Below, piece after piece: positions 1 to 9,900 of a stretch of DNA of 64,000 nt. The notes under the pieces are model-generated. The model saw only the letters and a list, made by a program, of their open reading frames with translations, searched no databases and was not told the DNA's origin. The translations under genes and the position numbers were made by a program. Position 1 is the stretch's first letter, and each line of letters opens with the position of its first letter. Source of the stretch: Candidatus Saccharimonadota bacterium (GTDB lineage: Bacteria; Patescibacteriota; Saccharimonadia; Saccharimonadales; Saccharimonadaceae). The stretch spans positions 25,421-89,420 of the forward strand of contig JAFRHO010000013.1 of NCBI GenBank assembly GCA_017433245.1, given 5' to 3'.

Positions 1-1092
1 TTTATAGGTGGTGTCGACATCTTCATGTAGTTTGCCAATGGGGAATTTAATGCCCCTTAGCGTGTTTTTGGAGAATAGCTTCATGGTAGCGGCAACATTA
101 AAGCCAGTTTCTTTTAGCATTGCCTTTATAGCATTTTCGGTGTCATAGATTGTTTCCTGATGATTACGATTGAAGCTTTTGGTTTTGCCACTAGGGAAGG
201 ATTCTGTAAATGAACAGGCGGCGATATCAGCTTGGGATTCTTTTAATGCTTTTAGTAAACTTTCTATCATCTCGGGTTTGACTTCATCATCAGAATCAAC
301 AAAAGTAATGTAGTCGCCAGTAGCAGTTTTTATCCCAGCGTTTCTAGCGGCGGAAAGACCTTGGTTTTTTTGATTAATGACTTGAATACGAGAATCTTGA
401 TTAGCGTATTTTTTGAGAATTGTAGGGGATTTGTCGGTCGAGCCATCATTGACGCAGATGATTTCAAGGTTATGGTGAGTTTCAGCGAGAACAGAATCTA
501 GACATGTGGGGAGGTATTTGGCAGTATTGTAAACAGGAATGATGATGGAAACTTTAATGCCTGGGAAGGTATTATGTGAGGAATTTGCTTTGCTAGATTT
601 GGATTTGGGAAAGACAAATTTGTCGTAAAAGAGGAAATTAAGAATCATAACAACAATAGAGGTGAGAGCGAAGGCACCGGTGGTGAGAATGAATTTGTAG
701 CTGAAAGGGAGATGAATAGTATTAGTAATACCATAAGCGAATTCATAAAGTGGAGTGAGCAGGCTAAATAGCTGAGTGAGTGTGGGGCTGATAATGATGG
801 CGATTAGAGCATTCCAGATGAAAAAGCGAATGACGGAGGTTTTAGTGACATGGCGTTCTTTCCAAGTTATTTTGGAGTGAGCAATGTAGGCTACAATGGT
901 GGTGATAACGGTAGCGATAAGGGTAGAGAGCCAGATGAGATTGTCGTCTTTGATGATGAGATTTGACAGGAAGGCATATAGAACATAGTTGAAAACAGTG
1001 ACGGCAACACCGACGAAGAAGTAGCGGGTGGCGTGCTTTCTGGTCTTGACATCTTTGTTGAATTTCGTGACCGAGTTGTTAGTTGAATCCAT
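1..1092 (-). CDS. GtrA-like membrane domain fused to family 2 glycosyltransferase (partial)
   Basis: The reading frame is open from the ATG at 1092 to the left edge, giving 364 codons with the C-terminus outside the window. Residues about 22-165 form about four membrane helices in a GtrA-like arrangement, the type that moves or anchors lipid-linked sugars. From about residue 178 a GT2 domain begins with VSIIIPVYN, followed by NDGSTD and the nucleotide-sugar/metal motif FVDSDDE. Such proteins add sugars to undecaprenyl-phosphate or to cell-surface glycans at the inner membrane. The start is set by a TATAAT ending 7 nt before the ATG and no Shine-Dalgarno site, so the mRNA is probably leaderless. 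The acceptor and donor cannot be read from the sequence. Confidence 0.85.
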   Translation of the reverse strand, partial: MDSTNNSVTKFNKDVKTRKHATRYFFVGVAVTVFNYVLYAFLSNLIIKDDNLIWLSTLIATVITTIVAYIAHSKITWKERHVTKTSVIRFFIWNALIAIIISPTLTQLFSLLTPLYEFAYGITNTIHLPFSYKFILTTGAFALTSIVVMILNFLFYDKFVFPKSKSSKANSSHNTFPGIKVSIIIPVYNTAKYLPTCLDSVLAETHHNLEIICVNDGSTDKSPTILKKYANQDSRIQVINQKNQGLSAARNAGIKTATGDYITFVDSDDEVKPEMIESLLKALKESQADIAACSFTESFPSGKTKSFNRNHQETIYDTENAIKAMLKETGFNVAATMKLFSKNTLRGIKFPIGKLHEDVDTTYK

Positions 1093-1098
1093 GAAGTA

Positions 1099-1104
1099 AT
1101 TATA
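1099..1104 (-). promoter_or_regulatory. -10 box TATAAT, leaderless start for glycosyltransferase
   Basis: Perfect TATAAT on the minus strand with 6 nt between it and the ATG at 1092, placing transcription start at or next to the A of the start codon. Confidence 0.6.
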
Positions 1105-2208
1105 TCATGCTTCTGGAGTAGGCTCGGGGCCGCTTAGACCTGGCTCTGGAGCGGGCTGCGTGACGTTTTCAGTTGGTTCTGGGGCAGTTGTGGCCTCAGC
1201 TGGGGTTTCGGTTGGGGTCTCGGCTGTAGTTTCGGTTGGGGTCTCGGCTAGGGTTGGTTCTGGAGTAGTTGATAGGTCGACTGGAGTTGGTTTAGAAATA
1301 GTCTGCGTGTCGTTTTCGGTGGTTTCAATTGGAGTTTTGATTTGAACATCTTCGATGGTTTCATTCGATGCTTTACGTTTTTCGTTGTGAGCAATAATAA
1401 CTAGGGCTAACCATGAGTAGAATCCGCCATTAATTAATACTAAGGCTAGAATGGCGAATCTTGCAGCCATTTCATTGAGTGGAACCGGGAAAAGCAAGAA
1501 TGATATTGCTACGAGGCAGCAATAAGAAATACAGATGATGGAGGTGATTTTGAGCCCCATTATTGAAGGAGAATAATTCTTGTATTTTAGACACGAAGCG
1601 ATGAAGAAAGCAGAAATCATTACAATGGATGAAATAAGGTAGATTTTGGGAATTATGGGGATAAAATCTGCTATGGATAATGTTCTGGTGTTGCCATAGG
1701 TTGAAGGCGTGTAGTCGTAATCATTGTAGTTGTTGTAGGTTTTGTAGCTATTACTATAATAGTCGTCATCGTAGTCGTAGTCATAGTCATCATATTCTTC
1801 GGTTAAATAGTTGGATGAACGTGTTTCAAGTGTGCTGTAGTCAGAAGAATTAGACGACGGAATATCGTTTACGGTACTAATTGCAGACACAGTGCCACTG
1901 ATCCAAAGAAATATTATTCCACATAGGACGGTGAGGACGCTACCGATAATACTAGCCCATGAAAAGATTTTAACAGGCCTATTGTACTGTTCAATATATC
2001 TTAGATTGCCAATTGTGATTAGGGCAGGTAGGAGAAAGAGGGCAAAAGTTGCATAAAGTTTTGCCAATGTAAGACTGTTATCTGGGATTAAGATAGCAAG
2101 AGATGCCATTATTATGTTTAGTATTATAATTGCTACGAAACACCTGATAGCAATGTCGCTGGCTTTTTCACCAGACTTCTTTTTGAATGAATTATTTGAG
2201 TTAACCAT
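1105..2208 (-). CDS. Polytopic membrane protein with Asp/Tyr-rich loop and Pro/Thr/Glu tail
   Basis: No family recognised. The 367-residue protein has about six hydrophobic helices, three in residues 20-105 and three in 183-275. They are separated by a loop of about 70 residues dominated by Asp, Tyr, Ser and Asn (motifs such as YDDYDYDYDDDYY). The last 80 residues are a low-complexity tail of repeated TPTET/PAE-like units, probably disordered. It ends 13 nt before the glycosyltransferase start on the same strand. A TATAAT lies 9 nt before the ATG. Membrane location is well supported; function is unknown. The acidic Tyr-rich loop could bind cations or a partner, which is only an inference. Confidence 0.8.
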   Translation of the reverse strand: MVNSNNSFKKKSGEKASDIAIRCFVAIIILNIIMASLAILIPDNSLTLAKLYATFALFLLPALITIGNLRYIEQYNRPVKIFSWASIIGSVLTVLCGIIFLWISGTVSAISTVNDIPSSNSSDYSTLETRSSNYLTEEYDDYDYDYDDDYYSNSYKTYNNYNDYDYTPSTYGNTRTLSIADFIPIIPKIYLISSIVMISAFFIASCLKYKNYSPSIMGLKITSIICISYCCLVAISFLLFPVPLNEMAARFAILALVLINGGFYSWLALVIIAHNEKRKASNETIEDVQIKTPIETTENDTQTISKPTPVDLSTTPEPTLAETPTETTAETPTETPAEATTAPEPTENVTQPAPEPGLSGPEPTPEA

Positions 2209-2217
2209 AATAGTTTT

Positions 2218-2223
2218 ATTATA
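2218..2223 (-). promoter_or_regulatory. -10 box of membrane protein gene
   Basis: TATAAT on the minus strand, 9 nt before the start codon at 2208; predicts a leader of only about 3 nt. Confidence 0.5.
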
Positions 2224-2283
2224 ACATGTATTATGTATTAATTGTGATAAGGCTGTAGTCTGGACAAAACTTGTGTTTTTTGG

Positions 2284-2289
2284 TATAAT
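2284..2289 (+). promoter_or_regulatory. -10 box of uvrA
   Basis: TATAAT preceded by a T-rich tract, 11 nt before the uvrA ATG. No Shine-Dalgarno site fits in the predicted leader of about 5 nt. Confidence 0.55.
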
Positions 2290-2300
2290 ATTACGCGTTT

Positions 2301-5180
2301 ATGGAAGATAATTATATTAGAGTACGGGGGGCAAGGCAGAATAATTTACAAAATCTTGATGTGGATATTCCGCGAGATAAGTTAGTGATTATGACGGGGC
2401 TTTCGGGGTCGGGGAAATCGTCGCTCGCTTTTGATACGGTGTATGCGGAGGGGCAGCGCAGATATGTGGAGTCGCTGTCATCTTATGCGAGAATGTTCCT
2501 TGGAATTATGGATAAGCCAGATGTAGATTCGATTACGGGGCTTTCGCCGGCGATATCGATTGATCAGAAATCAACGTCACGAAATCCGCGCTCGACCGTG
2601 GCAACAGTGACGGAAGTCTATGATTATCTCCGCTTGTTATTCGCGCGGGTGGGGGTGCCGCATTGTCCGATTTGTCATAGAGAGGTTTCGAGACGGTCGG
2701 TTGAAGATATCGTAAATGAAGTAATGAAGTTGCCGCTGGGGTCTAAATGTATGTGTCTAGCACCGATAGTATCGGCTAAGAAAGGGGAGTTTGCGCATAT
2801 TCCCGAACAGTATACTGCGAGAGGTTTTTCGCGAGTAAGGGTGGATGGGATTATTTATGCTTTGGATGAGTTTCCAGAATTAAACAAAAATGAGAGACAT
2901 GATATTGAAATAGTAGTGGATAGATTTGTACTATCCCCGGAATTGAGGTCTAGAATTGCTGGATCGATTGAACAGGCGCTGGAGATGGGGCAAGGGATTA
3001 TTCAAGTTTTGCGCGTGACAGATAACGCGACAGCGGTGGGGGAAACGAAGATTAGTGCTTCGAACTCGGAGGTACTAACTTATTCACAGAGATATGCTTG
3101 TCCGGATCATCCGGAAGAATTGATACCGGAGTTAACGCCTAGGTTATTTTCATTCAATGCACCGGAAGGGGCGTGTCCAGTCTGTACGGGCCTTGGGACG
3201 AGAATGGAAATTGATCCGTCGCTGGTATTCAATAAGAATTTGACGATTGCGGAGGGTGGAATTCGGCCGTTTAATCGAGTGGGCCAGGATTCGTGGTGGT
3301 TGAAAAGGTTGATGGCAGTGGGGTTGAAGCATAATTTTAATGTATATACGCCGATTGGAGAATTATCTGAAGATGTGCAACATATGATTCTATATGGGAC
3401 AGGGGACGAAAAATATCAGATGAAGATTTCGGGTTCGGGACGATTTGCGGATGGTACGGTGTACGAGACAACGTATGAAGGGGTGATTCCGATGTTGGAG
3501 CGAAGGTATCATGATCCAAAGGTGTCGGATTTTACAAAGCATGACATTGAGAGATTTATGCGAGTGAGGGAATGTCAGGAATGCCATGGAGCGAGGTTGA
3601 AACCTGCAGTGCTCGCAGTGACAGTACACGATCTCAATATAGTGGATATGTGTAATTTAGATGTGGAGGCGACGCTGGAGGTTTTGAATCAGGATTTAGG
3701 ATTTTCGGAATCGGAGGAATTGATTGCGGGACCGATTTTGAAGGAGATTCGGGAACGGGTGCAATTTATGCAGGATGTAGGGCTAGGATATTTGGAGCTG
3801 GGGCGGGCGGCGAATACATTGTCAGGTGGGGAAGCGCAGAGGATTAGACTTGCAACACAGATTGGATCAGGATTGACGGGAGTGCTATATGTGTTAGATG
3901 AACCGTCGATTGGGTTGCACCAGAGAGATAATGACAAGTTGATTGCAACTTTGAAACATTTGAGAGATTTGAAAAATACCGTTCTAGTAGTGGAGCATGA
4001 TGAGGATACGATGCTCGCGTCGGATTATATTATTGATATTGGTCCGGGGGCGGGGGCGCAAGGTGGGCGATTGGTGGCGGCCGGTACACCAGAGGAGATA
4101 ATGGTGAATCCAAATTCGATTACAGGAAAATACTTATCGGGTGAGATGACGATTCCGGTACCAAAGAAGCGTCGCAGGGCCCGAGCGGGACGAGAGTTAG
4201 TGGTTGTGGGGGCGAGAGAGAATAATTTAAAAAATATTGATGTGCATTTTCCATTAGGAGTAATGACGGTGGTGTCAGGCGTGTCTGGGTCGGGGAAATC
4301 TACGTTGGTGAACTCAATTCTCGCAAATGAATTGTTGGCAAGGCTCCATCGGGCACAGACCGTATCAGGTACGCATGAAAGAATTGACGGGATTGAAAAC
4401 TTGAATAAGGTGATTGTAATTGACCAGTCGCCGATTGGGCGGACGCCGCGGTCGAATCCAGCGACTTATACTGGTGTGTTTACGTCAATCCGAGAACTGT
4501 TTGCGGGCCAGCCGGAAGCGGAAATACGAGGGTATAAGGCAGGGAGATTTTCGTTTAATGTAAAGGGTGGGCGGTGTGAACATTGTCAGGGGGATGGGGT
4601 AAATAAAATTGAAATGCATTTTCTTCCTGATGTGTATGTAACGTGTCCGAAGTGTCGCGGGAAAAGGTATAATGCGGAAGCTTTGGAGATTAAATATAAG
4701 GGTAAAGATATTTCGCAAGTGCTTGATATGACGATTGATGAGGCGGCAGAATTCTTTGCAAACATACCATCGATAGCTACGAAACTGAGGACTATACAAG
4801 AAGTAGGTTTGGGATATATTAGACTAGGGCAGCCGGCGACAACTTTCTCGGGGGGTGAGGCACAGAGAATTAAGTTGGCAACTGAATTAGCGCGAAGATC
4901 TACTGGAAAGACTTTATATATTTTGGATGAGCCTACAACAGGATTACACTCGGATGATGTGAAGAGACTCCTTTCGATTTTGAATCGATTGGTGGATGGG
5001 GGGAATTCGATGATTGTGATTGAGCATAATTTGCATGTGATAAAGAGTGCGGACTGGGTGATTGATATGGGTCCAGAAGGGGGTCTAAAAGGGGGGCAAG
5101 TTTGTGCTTGTGGTACGCCGGAGGATTTGGCGAAATCCGCGAAGACCCCAACTGGAGAATACTTACGGAAATACTTATGA
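2301..5180 (+). CDS. uvrA: UvrA, excinuclease ABC damage-recognition ATPase
   Basis: UvrA dimerises, finds bulky DNA lesions and loads UvrB in nucleotide excision repair. The 959-residue length is normal. It has two ABC ATPase halves: Walker [10 protein letters not shown] at residues 33-41 and GVSGSGKST near 661, each with its signature ([12 protein letters not shown] and [12 protein letters not shown]) and Walker B (VLDEPSIGL and ILDEPTTGL). Zinc-binding Cys pairs are visible as CPIC, CPVC, CQEC, CEHC and CPKC. The TGA stop overlaps the ATG of the following methyltransferase (ATGA), so the two are translationally coupled. uvrB and uvrC are not in the window. Confidence 0.97.
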   Translation: MEDNYIRVRGARQNNLQNLDVDIPRDKLVIMTGLSGSGKSSLAFDTVYAEGQRRYVESLSSYARMFLGIMDKPDVDSITGLSPAISIDQKSTSRNPRSTVATVTEVYDYLRLLFARVGVPHCPICHREVSRRSVEDIVNEVMKLPLGSKCMCLAPIVSAKKGEFAHIPEQYTARGFSRVRVDGIIYALDEFPELNKNERHDIEIVVDRFVLSPELRSRIAGSIEQALEMGQGIIQVLRVTDNATAVGETKISASNSEVLTYSQRYACPDHPEELIPELTPRLFSFNAPEGACPVCTGLGTRMEIDPSLVFNKNLTIAEGGIRPFNRVGQDSWWLKRLMAVGLKHNFNVYTPIGELSEDVQHMILYGTGDEKYQMKISGSGRFADGTVYETTYEGVIPMLERRYHDPKVSDFTKHDIERFMRVRECQECHGARLKPAVLAVTVHDLNIVDMCNLDVEATLEVLNQDLGFSESEELIAGPILKEIRERVQFMQDVGLGYLELGRAANTLSGGEAQRIRLATQIGSGLTGVLYVLDEPSIGLHQRDNDKLIATLKHLRDLKNTVLVVEHDEDTMLASDYIIDIGPGAGAQGGRLVAAGTPEEIMVNPNSITGKYLSGEMTIPVPKKRRRARAGRELVVVGARENNLKNIDVHFPLGVMTVVSGVSGSGKSTLVNSILANELLARLHRAQTVSGTHERIDGIENLNKVIVIDQSPIGRTPRSNPATYTGVFTSIRELFAGQPEAEIRGYKAGRFSFNVKGGRCEHCQGDGVNKIEMHFLPDVYVTCPKCRGKRYNAEALEIKYKGKDISQVLDMTIDEAAEFFANIPSIATKLRTIQEVGLGYIRLGQPATTFSGGEAQRIKLATELARRSTGKTLYILDEPTTGLHSDDVKRLLSILNRLVDGGNSMIVIEHNLHVIKSADWVIDMGPEGGLKGGQVCACGTPEDLAKSAKTPTGEYLRKYL

Positions 5181-5749
5181 GTTGGAAGAATGACCAGGTA
5201 AACGAGAAAGAGACTAAGAGAATTCTGGAACTTGCGGAATCTGTTTTAGATGTAGAAGGAGACTTCGTGGAATTTGGATGTTATAAGGGTGATACATCGC
5301 TGTTGCTTCAAGAAATACTTGTGAAGAGTGATGTGGAAAAGTCTGCTAAAAGATTATGGATTTATGATTCATTTGAGGGATTACCGGAAAAAGGTTCTCA
5401 GGATGAGTCGGTACTAGGCGTATTGTTCAAAAGTGGTGAATTGGCAGTGACAAAGAGGGAAGTGAAGCAGAGATTTTTGAAGGCAGGGCTGCCGGTGCCG
5501 GTAATAAAGAAGGTATGGTTTGCAGATTTGACTGAGGCGGATTTGCCTGAAAGAATTGCTTTTGCGTTTCTGGATGGAGATTTTTATGAGTCGATTAAGG
5601 ATTCACTAAAATTAGTAGTTCCTAGGATGAGTGAAGGTGGAGTGGTAGCGGTGCATGATTATACGAATCCGGCGTTGCCTGGGGTAAAAAGGGCGGTGGA
5701 TGAGCTGGGGATTAAAAACAACAAAAAGTTTCGTATAGAGTTGTTATAG
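5177..5749 (+). CDS. TylF/MycF-type SAM-dependent O-methyltransferase
   Basis: A 190-residue class I methyltransferase resembling the TylF family, which methylates sugar hydroxyls in macrolide pathways and occurs widely in polysaccharide clusters. Visible motifs are VEFGCYKGDTS (SAM-binding loop), LWIYDSFEGLPEK, and FAFLDGDFYES near the metal-binding Asp residues, then VAVHDYTNPALPGV. The ATG at 5177 is preferred because it overlaps the uvrA stop by 4 nt; a longer reading would run 75 nt into uvrA. Its substrate is unknown; a surface glycan fits the nearby glycosyltransferase and wall hydrolase. Confidence 0.8.
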   Translation: MSWKNDQVNEKETKRILELAESVLDVEGDFVEFGCYKGDTSLLLQEILVKSDVEKSAKRLWIYDSFEGLPEKGSQDESVLGVLFKSGELAVTKREVKQRFLKAGLPVPVIKKVWFADLTEADLPERIAFAFLDGDFYESIKDSLKLVVPRMSEGGVVAVHDYTNPALPGVKRAVDELGIKNNKKFRIELL

Positions 5750-5798
5750 GTTTCATTGATGTTTGACTGAAATAGTATTCTGTAGTAGCATAAGTATA

Positions 5799-8384
5799 AT
5801 GAGACGAAATTTGAAGAGGGGCTTTTGGGGTTTGGTGTTAATAATATTTTTTGCGGTATTTTGCTCAGTGAGGGTATATGCAAAGGAGGCGGTTGATTTA
5901 AGGGCAAAAGCTGCTAATTCAATTTATTTTTATGAAGAATGTGGTGCCAGAATGACAAATGGTAGTGCTTCGGCTGGCTCAATATTTAACCCAAATGGTG
6001 ATTTTAATGAAAATGCTACTAAAATAATGACTGGATTATTAAATGCTGGTTATTCACAAGCCGAAACTGCTGGTGTAATTGGTAGTTTGAAGGGGGAGAG
6101 TGGGGCATTTAATCCTGGTGAAGGTGAAAACAAATACATGGGTGATATTAGCGAAAACGATATGAGTTTTCGTGTGACTGACTCGGCCTGTTATAGTAGA
6201 TGTGGTTTTGGAATAGCGCAATGGACGTCTCAAAATAGGCAAGAGGGATTACAAGATTATGCAGATAGTAAGAATATGTCGGTAGCATCTCTTAGTTTGC
6301 AAATTGAATACTTAATTGTTGAACTTAAGAGTCCTAGTTATAATTTTGCTCCTGGTAGTTCGAATTTTGATACGAATGGCGAAAATAATGCAGAAGCAGC
6401 AGGTAGGGCTGCTACGGCGGTGTGTGAAAGATATGAAATACCAGGCACTACTGCTGAAGAGGTACGTTATAAATGTAATAACGATGTACGTAATAGTGTT
6501 GCTTTCGGAAAGGCAGCATTTGAATTTATGGAAAACAATAGAAAAGGCGGTGGTAGTTCTTTGAGTGTAAATTCGTCTGACAATTCTGACGAAGAAAGTG
6601 GCGATGAGGATGCTTCGACGGCTTCAAATAGTAATAATGATTCGAATGTGATGAATGAGGGCCAGAATGTAACTGTTATAGGTGATTCTATCACTGTGAG
6701 ATCAGAAGCTGCTGGAAGTTTTGATAAGAAACTAAAAAATGCCGATATTTATAAACCACAAGTAGGAAAGCATATGGTTATTGATGATGCTTCGGGAGGT
6801 GATTCTGGAAAAACACTCATTGAAGAACTAATTAAGAGCAACACATTACGAGATATTGTAGTGGTTGCACTTGGGACGAATGATGGATTGACAAAAAATG
6901 ATGTGCAAGGTGTGGTGGATACGATTAACGGTGATGGGCAACATACAATAGTATTTGTGACAAATTATGGGGTATCGGAGCATGATTATACGTCAAATAA
7001 TAATGTATTTAAAGAAATTAAAGCTAATAATTCGAACGTAGTATTGGCAAACTGGGCCGGTGTCGTAGGTGCAGACCCGAGTAGGTATATGGATGATGAT
7101 GTACATCCAAAGGAAGGTGTTGGTACGGATTTGTTTGTTAACACAATATATGAGGCATTGACAAATGGTATAACTGAGTCACAAGAAAGGCAATATAATG
7201 AGGTGTGCCCACCCAAAGAGTTGAATTCTAGTAGTGATACGGATGAAAATGGGGTGACTTTTGCGGATTATAACGGCAATACTATCGCGTTTCCAATAGC
7301 GGAAGCAACAAAAGATAATATTTCTGGTGGGAGAGGGCAGTATACTTTTCTTTCTAATATTCCGTGCAATAATAGTGCTGGATGTCATTATGGCCCTAGT
7401 GCTGATGCTGCTTTTGATATTTGTTATAATAGTACAAAATGTAGTAAAGAAACACCAGTTGTATCAATAACTGATGGTACTGTTACTCGGGACATACAAA
7501 CGATAAGAAATGGTGCGCAGTGCAATCATGTGCGTATTAAATCAGACATTGATAATACCGTAATAGCATATATGCATTTATTGTATGAACCTGATTTGCC
7601 GTGGCATGCTGGTGATAAAGTAAAGGCAGGTGATTTGATTGGGCATGTTTCTGATGTAGGACCATGCCATGATAATTCGACGCCGCACGTACATATAGAT
7701 AAAGGTTCAGATACTTCGGCAACTGGAGGTCCATCTGGACCTTCTGATCGGGATCCTGAATTGGTGAAAATGATAAATGCGGCTTATGATAATCTGCCAG
7801 AAAATGAAGCAGAATTAGCGGCAAAGAAAAGTGGTAATAATATAGGTGATACTGGCTTAACCTATGAGCAAGCGAAAATATTTATGAAGCATTATGGTGC
7901 GAACCTTAGTGATAGTAGTAGTGATGCTGTGGGTAGTGCATTGTGGGGGGCGTGTAATGGTGGCGGCTCGAATTGCGTAACGTTTTCAGCCTTCTTCTAT
8001 AATAAGTTTACTTCGAATAATCGGAAGACGTTTGGCAATGGATTTGAAGTTGTTAATAATTTGAAAAATGATAATAACGTGACAATTGGTACAAGAGCAA
8101 AAGTGTGGTCAATCTTTAGTTGGAGTAATGGTGGGTATGGCCATACTGGTGTGATACTTGGGCATCATGATGGGAAATGGATTGTAGGGCATGCGTCTTG
8201 TAGTAATACTGGCATTGGCGAAGGGACTGGGCTAAAAGATGGTGGTGGTTCTGGGTATGTAGTTGAAGATAAAGACGTAACATCGGCGGTTGGGGGAAAA
8301 GGTGCTACTGGATTAAAGTATGCCTATCTTTCAAAAATAATTAATACTGATGCGATATCGAGGTATTTAAAAAATGGAAAGTAA
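5799..8384 (+). CDS. Exported multidomain cell-wall hydrolase (lysozyme-like, SGNH, M23, CHAP-like)
   Basis: An 861-residue secreted protein with signal peptide MRRNLKRGFW... ending VYA near residue 28. Four catalytic-looking domains follow. (1) A phage-tail-lysozyme-like domain, about 60-220, with the GES motif (Glu100) and GFGIAQWTS. (2) An SGNH hydrolase, about 290-460, with GDS (Ser297), GTND (359-362) and Asp434-x-His436. (3) An M23 metallopeptidase, about 505-650, with His530, Asp536/540 and HVH at 630-632. (4) A CHAP/NlpC-like domain, about 690-850, with Cys726 and His782. A Ser/Asn/Asp-rich linker separates domains 1 and 2. The ATG at 5799 gives the signal peptide directly; a TTG 36 nt upstream is less likely. 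Role inferred: cutting glycan, ester and peptide bonds of peptidoglycan, its own or the host's. Confidence 0.85.
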   Translation: MRRNLKRGFWGLVLIIFFAVFCSVRVYAKEAVDLRAKAANSIYFYEECGARMTNGSASAGSIFNPNGDFNENATKIMTGLLNAGYSQAETAGVIGSLKGESGAFNPGEGENKYMGDISENDMSFRVTDSACYSRCGFGIAQWTSQNRQEGLQDYADSKNMSVASLSLQIEYLIVELKSPSYNFAPGSSNFDTNGENNAEAAGRAATAVCERYEIPGTTAEEVRYKCNNDVRNSVAFGKAAFEFMENNRKGGGSSLSVNSSDNSDEESGDEDASTASNSNNDSNVMNEGQNVTVIGDSITVRSEAAGSFDKKLKNADIYKPQVGKHMVIDDASGGDSGKTLIEELIKSNTLRDIVVVALGTNDGLTKNDVQGVVDTINGDGQHTIVFVTNYGVSEHDYTSNNNVFKEIKANNSNVVLANWAGVVGADPSRYMDDDVHPKEGVGTDLFVNTIYEALTNGITESQERQYNEVCPPKELNSSSDTDENGVTFADYNGNTIAFPIAEATKDNISGGRGQYTFLSNIPCNNSAGCHYGPSADAAFDICYNSTKCSKETPVVSITDGTVTRDIQTIRNGAQCNHVRIKSDIDNTVIAYMHLLYEPDLPWHAGDKVKAGDLIGHVSDVGPCHDNSTPHVHIDKGSDTSATGGPSGPSDRDPELVKMINAAYDNLPENEAELAAKKSGNNIGDTGLTYEQAKIFMKHYGANLSDSSSDAVGSALWGACNGGGSNCVTFSAFFYNKFTSNNRKTFGNGFEVVNNLKNDNNVTIGTRAKVWSIFSWSNGGYGHTGVILGHHDGKWIVGHASCSNTGIGEGTGLKDGGGSGYVVEDKDVTSAVGGKGATGLKYAYLSKIINTDAISRYLKNGK

Positions 8385-9138
8385 TAGCGAAGACTACATA
8401 ATGATAAATAATACTAATACGAAGAATACAAAAAAAACGTGGTTGATTGTCGTCGGAATAAGTTTGATTGTAATAACGACTATAGTAATAGTGATATTGG
8501 CAAGTCGAAATACGCAAACACGTTATGAGCATATGATTAAAGTTGAAGGATATAATGAACTGGATGTATCGATACCGTTGTCCGTACGGGAGGACTTTGG
8601 CGCTCAGTTGTATTATTTGTTAGAGCAATATCATGAATTGTCGATGGATTCTTCTGAAGAAGTAGCTGTAATACGTGGAGAATCTTTGACTAAAGATTTG
8701 GGTGGAGAAATTAAGATGGTCTCTTTTATAGTGGATATAGATAACTTACAGCAAACCTATCGGATAGTATTGAACTGGTCTGACACTGAAGAAGTATTGG
8801 ATAATGTTTCAATTGAATGTGTAAGTAAAAGTGAATCAAATTATCCAGATACAGAATGCCATGGGATGACAACTTCATCAGAATCCATAGTGTACCTATT
8901 GCCCAATACACTTAATTTGAAAAATGGTCAAAAAGTACAACTTGAGTATGGTTTTACGACTAGTGACGGGAAGGATATTGTAACAATAGTAGTTGGTAGT
9001 TGTGGAAATAAGGATTTAGAAAAAAATGCCTTATCAGCTGCGGAGGAATGGGTAGAGTCGCAAGGATTCGATTTGGATGAAATACTTTTTGAAATGAACT
9101 CAGTATATAAGAATTGTTCATTGAAAGGAGATAAATAA
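8374..9138 (+). CDS. Single-pass membrane-anchored protein next to wall hydrolase
   Basis: No known family recognised. The 254-residue protein has a cytoplasmic N-terminus rich in Asn/Thr/Lys, one membrane helix at about residues 23-43 and an extracytoplasmic domain with two cysteine pairs (near CVSKSESNYPDTEC and at SCGNK/NCSLK) that could form disulfides. Its start overlaps the hydrolase stop by 11 nt, so it is probably translationally coupled; an in-frame ATG at 8401 is an alternative. The context suggests a partner, anchor or immunity factor for the hydrolase, but nothing in the sequence proves this. Confidence 0.75.
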   Translation: MESNSEDYIMINNTNTKNTKKTWLIVVGISLIVITTIVIVILASRNTQTRYEHMIKVEGYNELDVSIPLSVREDFGAQLYYLLEQYHELSMDSSEEVAVIRGESLTKDLGGEIKMVSFIVDIDNLQQTYRIVLNWSDTEEVLDNVSIECVSKSESNYPDTECHGMTTSSESIVYLLPNTLNLKNGQKVQLEYGFTTSDGKDIVTIVVGSCGNKDLEKNALSAAEEWVESQGFDLDEILFEMNSVYKNCSLKGDK

Positions 9139-9139
9139 G

Positions 9140-9772
9140 ATGTTTGAAGAGGGTGCTAAGACTGGACTAAAAAGAGTAGATAAAAAAACTCTTATAACAT
9201 TTATAGGTTTGGCGATAGTTATAATTGTATTATTATTCATCCCAAGATTTATGAGCGGAGAAGAGAACCATCAATTTGAAGATGATGGTGTAGTGAAAGA
9301 TGACACTCAAGATGGAACAGTATATGTTGCGTTTGAGAATGAATATCAGTTAGATTATTCAATAGGCAAGAAGACGGCAGGACGAATCCTTTCTCGTGTA
9401 GGAAATATTATAGCTAATACAGTAGATTATTATGAAAGTGCTGCACAGCTAACAGGAGTGATAGTGGAGACTTCTTTGAAGAAAGATGTAGTTGAGTCTG
9501 GTTATAGCTATAGTTTCGAGGTAGATGTTTCAAATGGGGAGAGATACCAGGTTTGGGCGAGGACAGGTGGACTATATGGATATGTTTACGATTGTAGTTT
9601 GGTGCGCCGGTTGAATCCGGAGCGTTATGTTGGAGATTTGGATATAGTTCTTGAATTGGTAAACACAGGCGAGGCGAATCGTGAACAGGTGATTATGGAT
9701 TTGAAAGATTGGGCTCAAGCGAGGCTACATGGTTTGGACGCTGTAATGAATGTAACAGATATAGAGCAGTAA
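9140..9772 (+). CDS. Membrane-anchored hypothetical protein
   Basis: A 210-residue protein with one N-terminal membrane helix (about residues 18-36), an acidic stretch, then a globular extracytoplasmic region with no recognised family. It starts 1 nt after the previous stop with an AAAGGAG Shine-Dalgarno site inside the end of the preceding gene, so it is the last gene of the methyltransferase/hydrolase operon. Like its neighbour it has inside-out topology with most of the protein outside. Function unknown. Confidence 0.75.
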   Translation: MFEEGAKTGLKRVDKKTLITFIGLAIVIIVLLFIPRFMSGEENHQFEDDGVVKDDTQDGTVYVAFENEYQLDYSIGKKTAGRILSRVGNIIANTVDYYESAAQLTGVIVETSLKKDVVESGYSYSFEVDVSNGERYQVWARTGGLYGYVYDCSLVRRLNPERYVGDLDIVLELVNTGEANREQVIMDLKDWAQARLHGLDAVMNVTDIEQ

Positions 9773-9829
9773 ATGGATAGATAAAGACTGATTGATTATG
9801 ACATTTTTCACGAAATTGAGATTATTTGA

Positions 9830-9835
9830 TATAAT
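9830..9835 (+). promoter_or_regulatory. -10 box of Ig-like membrane protein gene
   Basis: TATAAT about 65 nt upstream of the ATG at 9901, giving a leader with a strong GAGGAGG Shine-Dalgarno site at 9884-9890. Confidence 0.5.
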
Positions 9836-9900
9836 GGGTGTATTAATTATTAATAATGATATGTCCTGAAGTGTGGCGGGGCAGAGGAGGTAAAACCTAA

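Noticed and set aside
5102..5176. Longer start for the TylF-type methyltransferase within uvrA
   Set aside because: It would overlap uvrA by 79 nt and adds sequence unlike the family; the ATGA overlap at 5177 is the normal coupling.
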